Shown one piece after another: positions 35,091 through 46,732 of a stretch of 64,000 nt of DNA. Every line of letters begins with the position of its first letter. Positions within the stretch are counted from its first letter, which is position 1. This DNA comes from Pycnopodia helianthoides (Eukaryota > Echinodermata > Asteroidea > Forcipulatida > Asteriidae). The stretch lies in assembly GCA_032158295.1 (NCBI GenBank), contig CM063244.1:8698055-8762054 (forward strand). Reading direction: 5' to 3'. The translations under genes were made by a program, and so were the position numbers. The notes beneath the pieces are model-generated. The model worked only from the letters and a program-made list of their open reading frames with translations, had not been told where the DNA came from and ran no database searches.

Positions 35091-37309
35091 GCCTGAATGT
35101 GATGTCCCAAAATAAATCATGGACGAAGGATATGTTTACAATAGACAATACATACAGAGTGGTGTGTAATGGATTGGATGTAGGCCTACCGTACAGTCGA
35201 TGATGCACTCAACTTAAACTTAGATTTTAATCATAAAAGGTCTTTGGTGACAATAACTTGACAGTAATTTCCATCCACATGTGTTGCCACACACACACAC
35301 ACACACACACAGTTCAGCAAATTAAATCAATACAGCCTTCAACATGTTACATGTAAGCTAATCATTTTGTTTCTGTTCCGACTGTCAAAATAACTTACGC
35401 CCGAGCTAATCGCTTCAGCAGACGTACCTGCAGAAAAATAGGACTGTTGACAAAAAACACCGGGTGTTTTGGATTAAATCCACGCTAAAAACGTGCGTCG
35501 GGTTACTGGCCAGTGTATGTATGTAAAGACAGTCCGACTCTTCCATTCCCGATGCAGGGGGAACACCAAATTTCTCCACATCCCGGTAATTCGCTCGATT
35601 GGGATGTTTTTCAGATGACAGCGTTTGAGCGGAAGCCCAACTAGGAACCAATTATTTCCTCCGTGAGGAAGTCATAGAGTGTAGATCTGCTCTAGATACA
35701 TGTACAGAATGGGACAGGCGTTCTTCGACCGTGTACTGGGTACCGGCTGCTCCTTGTTGCTTTTCCAAGTCCGCTTTCAGGACTCCCCACCTGCCAAGAG
35801 GTTCAAGCAAGCATGAAAGGAAAAAAAAACATGTTGCCTGGACCCATCCATTTTAGATTTAAAGATATGACGCATCATTTGTTTTTTTGTGGAAGAGTAC
35901 ATTCGTTCCTGTCGACTAATTCTCAGCGACCACACCAAACACAAAACCTGAGAACATTTCAAATTCTGCTTTCATGCCCCCCCCCCCTCACTCTCTTTTC
36001 ATTTCTTTCCACTTGACTGCTTTTGTTACACCGGTATACCTGTTTGTGTGTGTTGTCATTTAGACTTTGAGACAGAACCCTGCCATTGTTATGGTATGAT
36101 TTATTTAAGTGGACTAACTTTAGTCTCGCAAAAATGGATGACACACCAGCCCTTCATGATGTTTCATGAAAACAAAGAGTGTTGAACTAAATGAACCTCT
36201 CCCCAAGATGGCATACCATTCCTTTATTTCATTCTTGTAACTGGACTTGGTGTTTCCATCCCTTTATGATATGCTTTTTTTATTGGCATTAGTGTACTTT
36301 TTAAAAATACAAAAAACAAATCATGTACTTTTTATGTAGGACACAAAAACATAGTCCTTGATTTTTCCACGATAATGGAAGGCGACATTGAAGTTTTGGA
36401 GGCACTTAAGATCGGTGAAAAGACGGCTTAAAAGGTCAGATTAAAGGTTCTTACCGGTATTTTTTAAGGCTCTAAAAGGTTTTTTTTTTTAACACTTGAG
36501 GGTCTTTAGGCACAATGCATGGCACGAGAAATATAGATGTTAAATTTCCATCACCGATAAATAATATTATTTGGTTTTACCCTTACACCGATGTGTGTCC
36601 ACACTGTCTAGCAATGTATACTCAGTAATTTCCTGAGTCCTTTGGAGAAAAAAGGTTGTGGGTTCGAATCCTACCCCGAGTAATATGCCTGTAGATATAT
36701 AAATACACTTTCACTGGACTCGGGTTTTATTTTTCTCAGGACTCAGGAAAGTACTGAGTGTTTGGTGCTTAACAGATAATGTTATTTATGCTCAATGCAA
36801 ATTTAACAGAAATCGTTGCGATACCCGCTTCTGAAATATAAGGATTTAAACTACCTCTAGCTACCGAACAAGCTTGGCGGACTAGTGGTAAAGTCACCTG
36901 CTCTAGCATGGCAAAGATCATGGGTTTGAATCCCATCCGAGTAATATGACAGTGGATTTTTGTTTTCACAGGACTCAGGAAAGTATTGAGTATACATACA
37001 GTGCTTGACACACAATGGTGTGAATGCAAAACACACTTATGATAAATATAGCAACATGAGTGTTTAAAATTTCCACAGTATTTGTCATGTCCTCAACAAA
37101 AAGTGGGAAAAAAAATTCACTCTGACAACAAAGTAACAACAACACTTAAAAAAAAAAAAACTTGCTGACAAATCTAATCTTGCCTTGTCGACAAATATAA
37201 CTTGATTCCCACACAAAACAAGTCGATAAGAAAACAAAACCCTGAAGAAAACAAACAGCAACATCAAAATGCGTACTGCGTCTCTTTGGAACTCCTTGCC
37301 TGGGGTCGA
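35091..37309. other. Intronic stretch with SINE-S3 copies
   Basis: (CA)12 at 35288-35311. 36655-36780 and 36872-37025 are copies of a tRNA-headed SINE (S3). Otherwise nothing recognised. Confidence 0.5.
36872..37025 (+). mobile_element. tRNA-derived SINE (family S3)
   Basis: TTGGCGGACTAGTGGTAAAG (A box) and GGGTTTGAATCCCATCCGAG (B box) are followed by TTTCACAGGACTCAGGAAAG and ACAGTGCTTGACACACAATG. Related copies are at 36655-36780, 55103-55262 and 55961-56065. Confidence 0.75.
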
Positions 37310-37311
37310 TT

Positions 37312-37450
37312 TCACAAAGCACTAAGATTCATCGTAAGATGAGTTATCAGTATTACCATGGTGATTTGTATTGTGACATCACTCTTTGCTAAGCAACTGC
37401 GATGGATTTGCAGTTACGATTAGTCTGATCCCTTTGTGAAATCGAGCCCT
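37312..37450. mobile_element. MITE family I, intact copy
   Basis: GGGGTCGATTTCACAAAGCA at the left and CTTTGTGAAATCGAGCCCT at the right are inverted ends. It serves as a reference for the two interrupted copies at 48063-48362 and 51328-52050. Confidence 0.85.
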
Positions 37451-38332
37451 GGTGCATGTTTCCCTCCACCTTACAATCTAGACCGTTTTAAGAGGAACAT
37501 CAATTCCTACCTTCAGCTCCCCTGAGTAATTTTCATCTCAAATGTTTTCTTCATGTGTAGCCCCTTTTAAACCCAGAGTGGCTTTCAGCCTTGATTGGGG
37601 TGAACTTGCATTTATATATATAAAAAAAACTTAGTTCAGTGACAAAGGTGTTACCAATCCTTCCACAATGATCAAATATTGATTTAAGAGTTAAACATGG
37701 TGAATATTAAAAAAACAAAACATTCTTATCAATGGTTGGCATTCCATGTCCACACAAGCCCAAGGACAACAGGCTGAAAAAGGAAAAAACTGGTGACGGA
37801 ACAAATAAAAAATAACCTCAATCAAACCACAGCTTGGTGGTCAGACAAGCACAGAGGGCCCCATTCACATTAAAATGTAACTTAATCAGTCTTGTGGACA
37901 GAGACCAGGCAAGGACTGAGGGCGGGAAAAAAAAATCAACCAACTGCTGCAAGAAGAAAGCCTGGCCTTGTGTACGTACCCATTTGTTGGTCAAGATCAA
38001 ATTTGTCCTGCCGGATAATTAAGACCCAAACCACTGATAACTGACACCAAAGAGTGATGGATTAAGTATTTGTGATGACAAATGACCGGCAAACAAGGTT
38101 TGGAATGGATGCAGAGAATTCCACATTTCTCTGTGTTGTTGTGTAGAGAGTTCTTCTTTAAAGGGATCACAGCTTGGCACTTAAATATCTTGATCAAAGA
38201 TGCTCAGTCCACATTTTGGCCGATTTGACACCAAAATTTCGATATTAATTTACAAGGTTCTGGAAAGTGGTAGTGGTAGTCAATTGAAAACAAAAATGAA
38301 TCATTGTCGTAATCCAAACATTATCTCATGTC

Positions 38333-38610
38333 ATATTCAGGAAAACTGTATCCGAAAACCTTAAAAAACCAAAACAAAATCGCAACAGCTTATTTCGGTT
38401 GTTACAACCCAAACTACTGACAATAAGTTTACATACTGAAAATTGTGCATGTTTTTCCTTTCACTATTTTCTCCTGACTCACACAACGAATGAAGCCCAA
38501 ATTTTCACAGGAATGTTTTTTTCACTGTATATACGGTTGATCACACAAAACATGAACACCGTCTGCGACTATTTTTGTCAGCTCTTCCGATCCTGTACTA
38601 TACCTTCAGC
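38333..38610 (+). mobile_element. MITE family E, 5'-truncated
   Basis: Starts inside the family at AAAACTGTATCCGAAAACCT and runs to CCGATCCTGTACTATACCTT. Confidence 0.75.
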
Positions 38611-39111
38611 ACAGAGGAATTAGCCTCCATGAATAAGGTACCCTCCAGCACATTAACCAAATTATAATTTAAAAAAATAGATTATCAAAAAAAGTACAAC
38701 CAAAACATGACTATGGTTTTCCCCATGACCAAGCATCCCACTATATGTTAATCTTGAAAACAACCTGAGGGAAACCTGTCCGAGAATCTTGCAGCATAAG
38801 GTCTTAATAAGGGGGGGGGGGTAGCAATATGGCCCTAAGATACTGCCAGGAGGAGGAGGAGGGGGGGGGTTGCAATATGGCCTTAAGATACTGCCTGAAT
38901 GAATCTACATCACACACACAGACACACAAGCTTCATTTATCATGTACAGGCCGGGGTAAGAGTGCAATCATCAAGAAGACTCTACTAATATTTCAAGGAG
39001 GGTAGCCTTGTTTACTCTGGCCGTGAATTCGTAATGAACGATTCCTGGTACATGCAACAGGGCACACATTTGTCGTGGCTCTGCCTTACCGCCGGAGAAG
39101 TCTGTGCTTAA

Positions 39112-39632
39112 AGGTGGGGTTACAGATTGGTTTTGTGTCAACATAATGCTGATTATAGACAAAATAACTGAGAAAGATAGAAAGAAAGTCATCTGTGAGG
39201 GTTTAGCAAGAATTTTCTTTTGCTTTAGCACATTGTGAACATTTTATCCAAAAGCCTCCTGGTTGTGAAGATGGTAATGGTACTGTAGTAAGCATCCTGC
39301 AAAACTATTTGGTCTGAAGTGACCCCCAAATCAATAAAAGCATTTCAATCATTTGAATCTCCAAATCTCACCTCAATGCAAGTTTTTGGAGATTCAAATT
39401 TCATTTGTTCATTTGTGAATGCAGCAGCCGGAGATTGTCACCTCGCTAAATGTGGATTGTGGATTGATTCCACGTTCTTGATGAAAATACTGGACAGTTT
39501 TTTCGCTGTTTTCTCAACAAGTAGACACTGTATTCAGCTGAAACTTTCACGGGTGACTTTTATTGTATCTTTCTTGATAATTTTGTCTATAAATCAGCAT
39601 TACAATCACTAATCTACAACCCTACCTCTAAT
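39112..39632. mobile_element. MITE family K
   Basis: TAAAGGTGGGGTTACAGATT and TGCTGATTATAGACAAAAT on the left; ATTTTGTCTATAAATCAGCA and ACAACCCTACCTCTA on the right. These are inverted ends of roughly 55 bp. A partial relative is at 47222-47518. The 97-aa plus ORF lies inside and is not a gene. Confidence 0.75.
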
Positions 39633-39847
39633 CAGACACACAGACAACAAGTCAGGCATTCTCGAGAATTCGATCAGTGTATACTGGTCAAAACGTCAAG
39701 TTAAAACCGGCCCTTTTCAGTGCCACCACTTCCAAAAAAGAGATTAACTTACACGTACCCCGTCTCCACAATGTACAGCTTTAAGTTTTTACCTCAAAGA
39801 CTTTCCTTTGTGTAGCCGGACGCCTTTTTCGTTCTCTTGTGCTTTTT

Positions 39848-39864
39848 TCTCTCTCTCTCTCTCT
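39848..39864. repeat. (CT)n microsatellite
   Basis: Eight CT units. Confidence 0.9.
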
Positions 39865-41211
39865 GTACAGGTACCCTTCGACAGCTTAGCGCTTTATAAT
39901 TCCACTCATTATTACTCAACTCAAGACACTAAATATTTACAAAATGACTTTACGGGTATATACACAGCATCTACATGCAGGATATGCATCATCTGGTTTT
40001 TCAAAAAAAACTGTCAACAACAGGAAATGGCTTTGAGGTTTGAGTGTGGTGGAATGTATGACTTCACTTTTCAAGCAGTTTTCCCCCGTCACAGATGAAA
40101 AAGCAGTTGAGGGGGGGGGGGTAGGTATGACCATTTATGGCAGGCTTTCGCCTCCATGCCCCTGGTCATTGCCTTGGTGATCGCCATACAATTGAAGAGA
40201 AACAGCCAGAAATGGTTTCAAATCTACTTATAACTATATTCTACATACTTTAACTATTCAACTTCTTCCCTTGAAAAAAACTAATATCCAGGGTAGGCCG
40301 TATTTTAAGGGATTGTTCCGGATATTATTTTTTTGCATTAGAGACATCACCCTACTCCCCAAGAAATTCATAGATGCCTGTCAAAATGATTGTCCCAAAC
40401 ACGGTTGTCACCCTTCAACCTTTCTCCACCTTGTAACTTGTTTCCTTTCTATGTGAACACAATGTAAATATTCAAACCTAATTTGACATTTCTCTTAAAT
40501 TTCCTGCACCAATGTAGTGTCCAACCCCCACCCCCCTGCTTAATGTGATGTCAGAAAAACTTGAGGATGCGCTGGATTCAGTGAATGCTATCATCAGTAT
40601 GCTCTCCTGTGTAAAAGCGGAGGGAAAAACGAAGGAACTTCTCGACTCCGCAGAGTCACAAACACATCCCCCCACTTGGCCCCAGCCGGTTCCGAGATAA
40701 TAAGATTCAAGACGCCTGGCAAAAACTGTTCAAAGAGTAACCAAGCCTAGCGTTCCCTCGTCTCCTTAGCGAGATTGCTGAGGATGCTTTTCCGTACACA
40801 GCGGCAGGCTCGCTCGTCATCGGCTCTCCGAATGTCAAAGAGTTGCCTCCAGTTTTTAACGATTGAATTCTGAGCAAACAGTCCCCGGCGAGAAGAGTTC
40901 ATATTCTTAAAGTGCGGATGTGTACAAATTGGGGGGGGGGGTCATCGTCTCAAGCAATTAATTGGGCAGAGCACCGTTGTCTTCGACCACTAAAACGGTG
41001 ACGGTGGAACTTTTCAATTGCCATTTGTCATCTTGACCTTTGGTGACTGTCACAGCATGATTAAGAGTTAAAAATTACCTGTGAACAAACAACTTCCTAA
41101 AACAGTCCATGATTAAATTGTAGACACCGAGGAGGTCAAAGTGTCTTCAGAAAGGGCTTAATCATTTTGTCTGGGGGGGGGGAGGGGGGGAAGGAGAGCG
41201 TGACAATTTCC

Positions 41212-41605
41212 TTTAAAGGAACATTACAGAATTGGTTTTGCTAACAAAACAGTTGCTTAGTTGTAAGCACTTTATGTAATCCACCATATACATAAACTGA
41301 CAAACCTGTAGAAGTTTGAGATCGATCGGCCATCTGGGTCACGAGAAAATAGTGAAAAAACGATTACACATTTGCATGAAATCATAGAGATTCAACAAAT
41401 GAATAAAACGCTCACTGAGCGATAAACTCCAATCGGAAAATTAGTTTATTCATTTCTCATCAAATATGGCATTTCAGACAGAAATATTTCAAGGGATGTT
41501 TTCTACTATCATCATCATTAGACCGTTGTAATTTTTAATGTAAATCTGTGACCAAAAGTATATTTTACAAGTTTTTTCCTTACCAATTCTGTAATGTTCC
41601 TTTAA
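41212..41605 (-). mobile_element. MITE family D, reverse
   Basis: Same ends as 33632 (AAAGGAACATTACAGAATTG / CAATTCTGTAATGTTCCTTT), in reverse order of the interior. A G-rich run (41172-41190) abuts it on the left. Confidence 0.9.
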
Positions 41606-42008
41606 GAGCAATCACCCCTCCAGACTACTTTGAATTTCAATTTTGCTTACGACTTTCTGCTCAAACTTGCAGACTCAAATTTTGATTTGTGAGATTTTTA
41701 TTGCGAACTGTTTAACTCCTCGGAGGGGGGGGGGGGTGGGGAATGTCATATTGTTCCCCAGCCGTCCATGTACTTCCCCATAACCCGTTGAAGCTCAATT
41801 TCTTTCTGCGACTTTGCGTCTCGTTGGATCGAGGAACCTCATGTTTCAACGTTCAAAGTCTGAATGGGTGAAGGGGCTTGACAGATCTCACATTGCGGGA
41901 GAATGTGAGAATTTCTATTAGAAATAGCCATTGTCACCCTGTCAAACTGCCATTTTCTTGCCAGACTCTGTGTCTCAATTTATATTGCATGTCCGTTGAG
42001 CACTTTTT

Positions 42009-42380
42009 TTAAAGGCGGGTATTCTTTTGGTAGTTGTCAAAGGCTAGTATCCTCATGTGGTGTATCCCAACATATGCATAGAAATAAACAAACCTGTGAA
42101 AATTTGGGCTCAATTGGTCATCGAAGTTGCAAGAAAATAATGAAAGAAAAACAAACAACCTTGTTGCTTAGAATTGTGTGCTTTCAAATGCCTGAGAAAG
42201 GCTTCATGCCTGAAGCCTTTCTCAGATTCAAATAGTTCAGCGAGAAATTACCTCTTACTCTAAGAGGACATTACTTCAGAGGGAGTAGTTTCTCACAATG
42301 TTTTATGGTATCACTTCAGCAGCTTTTAGGTGCTCCTCACCAAGTAAGTTTTCATGGTAATGTATTTCTTGAGTAATTGG
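42009..42380 (+). mobile_element. MITE family A
   Basis: TTAAAGGCGGGTATTCTTTT to TGTATTTCTTGAGTAATTGG. Internal pair GAGAAAGGCTTCATGCCTGA / AGCCTTTCTCAG forms a hairpin. Confidence 0.8.
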
Positions 42381-43320
42381 CTCAAAAAAAGGGGAGTTTT
42401 TTTTTAGTTTTTTTTTTATAAACTATTCCTCTACTCGGTAAGCAATGACCATCCACACCATGTAGAATTTAAATTCCCCATTTTGTGTCCCCTTTGGAGA
42501 TCACTTGTTGAATTTCGAGCACATGTTTAAAGTGTGAATGGCCACAAGAAGAGCTCAAGCTAAAAAAAAAAAATCTTTTTTTAAAGAGTTAAAAAAAAAA
42601 AAAAAAACAACAACAAGAAAGGAAAAATATCACACTGAAGTCTTTTCCATTCACGGTAGATAATTTCCATCAGCGATGGCCGTCCACACCCTGTTGAATT
42701 TCAATTTCTTGTGGGACTTTGTGCCTCGGCTGTTTGATTCTTCACCAGGCACTTCATGTTCCAGAGTTAATCAGTATTGAGACGGGGCAAACATTCTGCG
42801 GACGTTCCTCGCCCATTACACACTCCTTATTACGTTAACCTAGTTCTGGGCGACTGTATTGCCGTTGGCGGTAAAACACTTTTCCATGCGTGAAATTCAA
42901 GAGCAGGGAGGTGTAGTATTGATTTTTTTCTTTTCTTCACAGGATCATAAAAATACTATACTCTATTAAGAGATAATTATCACACGTCTGATTACAAATG
43001 TTCACAGCCACAATCATGGGTGCACTTTTGTGTTTACAAAGACACCAAATGAACAACACATAAATATTGAGTAACTCTTTGCAGATCATGTATTTGAAGA
43101 ACTCAAGTCCTTTCTACTCTTCATCCACACAGTGCTGGTTAATGAATTTACAGACAACATTGAAATAACTGTTACACCACTGGTTTTCAAACTGATGCTC
43201 ATAACATGGAAGAAGAAAAAAATGTGTACCAATGATTGTGGCTGTGCACAAATGCACAACTACATGTGTGTGGTATGTGTCGTGTCGTGGCCGAAAAAGC
43301 AAAACTGAAGTACAATTATC
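42381..43320. other. Intronic stretch, A-runs only
   Basis: A18 run at about 42590, T and A tracts; two sentences of similar text around 42425-42530 and 42655-42780 (CCATCCACACC.TGT.GAATTT) suggest an old direct duplication. Confidence 0.4.
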
Positions 43321-43321
43321 A

Positions 43322-43583
43322 TGATGTGGCCGAGCGGTTTGGTGCACCGGACTCAAGTTGGGGAGCAAAGTCATTGCATCGGGGGGCGTGGGTTCAAATC
43401 CTGGTCAGGACGCTTTGTGGTTTTTAAGCACGACACTTCACCATTAGTGCTTCGTAAAGCCGCGTGTTGTGTAACGCACATTAGAGATCCCAGTGTACAC
43501 TTACCGCTAAGAGAAGGGGTGTACCCCGGTGTTTCTGGCAGTGGCTGCTGAGTGCACCACCTTGTAAACCCTTATAAGGTGCT
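43322..43583 (+). mobile_element. tRNA-derived SINE
   Basis: GATGTGGCCGAGCGGTTTGG (A box) and GGTTCAAATCCTGGTCAGGA (B box). The body GCTTCGTAAAGCCGCG and GGGGTGTACCCCGG follows, ending CCTTATAAGGTGCT. Confidence 0.8.
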
Positions 43584-43625
43584 CTAAAAACAGGTCTCTT
43601 AACTCATAACAGTGAATACCTCTCT

Positions 43626-43968
43626 TTAAAGGTATTGTACACTTTTGGTAACAGCTCAAAATCAGTGTCCACATTTTGTGTGATTAAACATATGCATGAA
43701 CAAACAAAGCTGTGAAAGTTTGAGCTCAATTGGTCATCGAGGTCACGAGAAAATAGTGAAAAGAGATCTTTTTGTGTTTTCTGTTTTTTCAAATTATCGC
43801 GCGCGATAATTACTATTGTTTTACTCGTTTCTCAGAAACGATAGCATTTTAGGCGGAAATATTTTAAGGAACCCTTTCTACCATTACTTACTTTAAATCA
43901 TGTAAGTTATGTGTGAATCTGTGAACATTGTGTTTTTTGATCTTACCAATAGTGTACAGGGCCTTTAA
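43626..43968 (-). mobile_element. MITE family C
   Basis: TTAAAGGTATTGTACACTTT to CCAATAGTGTACAGGGCCTT plus TAA. The centre is the 20-bp palindrome AATTATCGCGCGCGATAATT at 43792-43811. It is the reverse complement of the copy at 61177-61519 along its whole length. Confidence 0.9.
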
Positions 43969-45099
43969 CAAACAAAACGTAAGCGCCGCGAGACGCCCGC
44001 AGATAAAATGCTACATAAGACCCGAATATTAATACTGTTACTATTATGTTTATTTTCTGGAAAAACTACTGCCTCATCCCCCAATCCCAGACCAGCCATT
44101 GCGACAACTCCCGCCAGCACAGTACTCTCTCCCATCCAGTCCCTCCAGTTATTTATTATTCAGAGTTAAACTCATCAAGTCAATCATTCAGCCTGACCAT
44201 CTGCAGTCGTTTTTCCCGTCATTTCATTGTTATCTCACCATGTCATACAAAAACAACTACAGAATGAACAGATGGCAGGTGAACTTGTCTGCGAGACCTA
44301 CGATAGCTTCAGGTCTTATTTTGTTTTGTTTTTTTCTTCCTTCTTTCTGTCTCCGCGTCTTCCTCAGCGACTTAGAAACCTTTTCAGCTCAACACTAAGA
44401 AGAATTTCGTCATTTCCAGGAGTGCTTTTTCATCAAAGATTGTCAGTTTCGCAAACTCCACTCTGCCAGTGGCCGCTTCCATATTGCCATTTATTAACAG
44501 TCCCCCTGGCTTTCCGCACTGAGACATTTTTCCAATCAGTAATCCTTTGGATGCTCCACTTTTCCTCCTCCTCTCCCCCCCCCCCTCCCCACCCCTCCAA
44601 GGGGAAGTTTTCTGGATCTCTTGATGGACTTTACATGTATCTAAATGATCCCTGACCTTATCGTCGGAGATTGCTTTGTCCAGAGAGCAAATTATAGGTG
44701 GTTGGTGATGTTATAATTCTGGTTCCAGTAAAATTGCACCTTAGGGGTAGTGGAAACAGGAGCAGCCGGTTTGGGCAAGATAGCAAGTGCTTCCCACTGA
44801 AGAAACCACTACTGAATTCCCTAGCCACGACAGCCACGACCCTGCAAGGTTTTAAACGACAGGCTAAGACCGTAGCGCAACTTTTTTTTTATTCCCATTC
44901 ATAAATACCCTTTTTTCTTAAAAAAGTGTAATATTGTTGGAAAATCTGTAACACTCGTATAAAGATATCAGATGGAAATATTTCTCTGGAGGATTGGTAC
45001 TGGTATGAACTTTATAGTCAGACAGCTTTCAGATTGAAACAAATAAAAAGTGTTTGATAAGGTCTATCCTTATGAAATGACATCTCACATCCACCCTCT
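43969..45099. other. Intronic stretch with possible family E piece
   Basis: 44960-45040 resembles the start of family E (GGATTGGTACTGGTATGAAC). The 142-aa plus ORF at 44227-44655 is Ser/Pro/His-rich low complexity with no supporting signals. Nothing else recognised. Confidence 0.4.
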
Positions 45100-45240
45100 T
45101 AGAGAAAAACCGATGATGATACAATGGAAACGCACAAATTTGTATGCGCAGCGCACATGGTTATCCAATTAGAAACCTCCTTTTGACCACTACGTGAGGG
45201 CGCCCTACTCAAGTGACCTCATGTGGGAGTGTCTACTACC
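45100..45240. mobile_element. MITE family G, divergent
   Basis: CGCAGCGCACATGGTTATCC and GTGAGGGCGCCCTACTCAAG match the family's interior blocks; the ends are worn. Confidence 0.5.
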
Positions 45241-45768
45241 AATCCTGAACTTTGCCTTAAAGGGAATACGTTTTATTCAAGACAGGTTGATATATTACTG
45301 CACTCAATAACAGCAAACTACACATATGACTTGATTCAAGCTGAGACATTGTGAATGGTTAACCCACAGCCAAGATGCCCCATGACCGTGCATCTGCAGT
45401 CTCTTTGCTTTCACAGCTTCTACTCATTGCGGTCCGATAACATTATACAATGAATAATGAGCACCCATCAGTGTACTCATTTGTCACATCTCGGCGCTCG
45501 ATGCACGCGCCCAGAGACGCTCCGAGGCATGGACCGTTCGAGGGAGTCGAGGGTCCACGCTGAAGGGGGACAGACTGAAGCTGCACTCGCATCGGACTCT
45601 TCAAATGGTCAAGTTAACCTGTGTTAATTTAACGATGCCAAGTCCGTATGGGGGACAGTGGCACAGGTGAGCCTTAGAGCTATATATAAGGTGTCCGTTC
45701 TCTTTGATGTACCACGTACATGCAAACTTACCGAGCCAATTATCGATTAAACCGGATTGCGGTAACTA

Positions 45769-46343
45769 TTAACCACTTAACTGCGTATGACGAGATATCT
45801 CGTCATCACCAACTTACCCTTATATTGCGTATGACGAGATATCTCGTCACCAAGTTTGCGGTTTAAATGAGGTCAAAGACACGCTCTGTGACCCCGGGTA
45901 ATCCCCTCTTACGTGTCTTGTATGACGAGATATCTTGTCATCACAAAGTTACAGTCAGGCAGTGTGTGGCGCCACCAATCGGCGAGTTTTCTTACTAAAT
46001 ATGGCGACTTCACGAAAGCAACCGCGCTTGTCATGTGTGCAAGCTTTGATCCAAGCTTTGGATTCAGATCTTGAATTGTCAGACTCTCTCATGTCTGTTG
46101 ATAGTGATGATGATTCACAAATTGAAGAGCCATGTTTACAAGGTGCTGAAGACATTGATGATACAGCAGCCTCAGATATAAGTGGGGATAATTGGAGCAA
46201 TTCAGGGTCTGAGCATAGCTTTCCATTTATCCTTTTTTTGCATTGTTTTCCTTAAATTAATTCCGCATTGGGGGTTTAGCTAACGATAAATAATTACGCA
46301 GTTAAGTGGTTAACGATAAATAATTACGCAGTTAAGTGGTTAA
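45769..46343 (+). mobile_element. piggyBac-type non-autonomous element, copy 1
   Basis: The 575-bp element includes both TTAA flanks (45769-45772 and 46340-46343). Inverted ends are CCACTTAACTGCGTA and TACGCAGTTAAGTGG with one variant base. Within the left third are three copies of the palindrome TGACGAGATATCTCGTCA (45788, 45832, and 45923 with one change). The right end is a 30-bp tandem duplication (46284-46313, 46314-46343), each unit ending TTAA. It carries an ORF at 46001-46255. TTAA targeting and end layout are those of the piggyBac superfamily. It has no catalytic transposase region, so it is a deletion derivative. Confidence 0.9.
46001..46255 (+). pseudogene. N-terminal fragment of a piggyBac-like transposase
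   Basis: An 84-residue ORF opens MATSRKQPRLSCVQALIQAL and continues through acidic LELSDSLMSVDSDDDSQIEE and DIDDTAASDISGD to a stop. An acidic Ser/Asp-rich N-terminus before the DDD core is typical of piggyBac transposases and PGBD proteins (family knowledge). No DDD core or C-terminal zinc-binding part follows. The copy at 51440-52011 has lost two bases early in this ORF (CGCG to CG), which frameshifts it. Its only in-frame start there is downstream. Not a working transposase. Confidence 0.65.
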
Positions 46344-46600
46344 CAGTAGTAACTGAGCATGGAGACAGAGTTCAAAGTGAACACCCCCCCTCCTGGTAAC
46401 TTTACAATATTTACATCGGTTTCCCCCTTTAGCACACAAGCCACGATGTGGTTAAAAGGCGGCGCCCTGTCAAGTTACATTTACCTTAAGAGAAACTATA
46501 AATATAAATATAAATATGAATAGTAAACTTGCGGGTACAACCATGAGTAAAATGTCTCTTTTGAAGGAGTGGTGGCTCTGAAAAGAGCCGGTTTGGTCTC

Positions 46601-46634
46601 GACGTTTCAAACAGTATACTCTGCTCGTCTTCAG
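46601..46634 (-). ncRNA. Hammerhead-ribozyme-like motif (left arm)
   Basis: Minus strand: CTGAAGACGAGCAGAGTATA then CTGTTTGAAACGTC. The GAAA core is kept but helix II has a changed base relative to 18639. Confidence 0.3.
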
Positions 46635-46698
46635 GAGAATGCAGTAACTATTAACAGTAGTAACTGAGCATGGAGACAGAGTTCAAAGTAAACACCTC

Positions 46699-46732
46699 CT
46701 GAAGACGAGCAGAGTATACTGTTCAAAACGTC
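46699..46732 (+). ncRNA. Hammerhead-ribozyme-like motif (right arm)
   Basis: Plus strand: CTGAAGACGAGCAGAGTATA then CTGTTCAAAACGTC. The G of the GAAA core is A here, so this copy is predicted inactive. Confidence 0.3.

Noticed and set aside
39319..39612. 97-residue plus-strand ORF
   Set aside because: Entirely inside a family K MITE; the related copy at 47222 does not keep the frame.
44227..44655. 142-residue plus-strand ORF
   Set aside because: Composition is low-complexity (Ser, Pro, Phe), it spans a C-run, and no recognisable domain or splice support is present.
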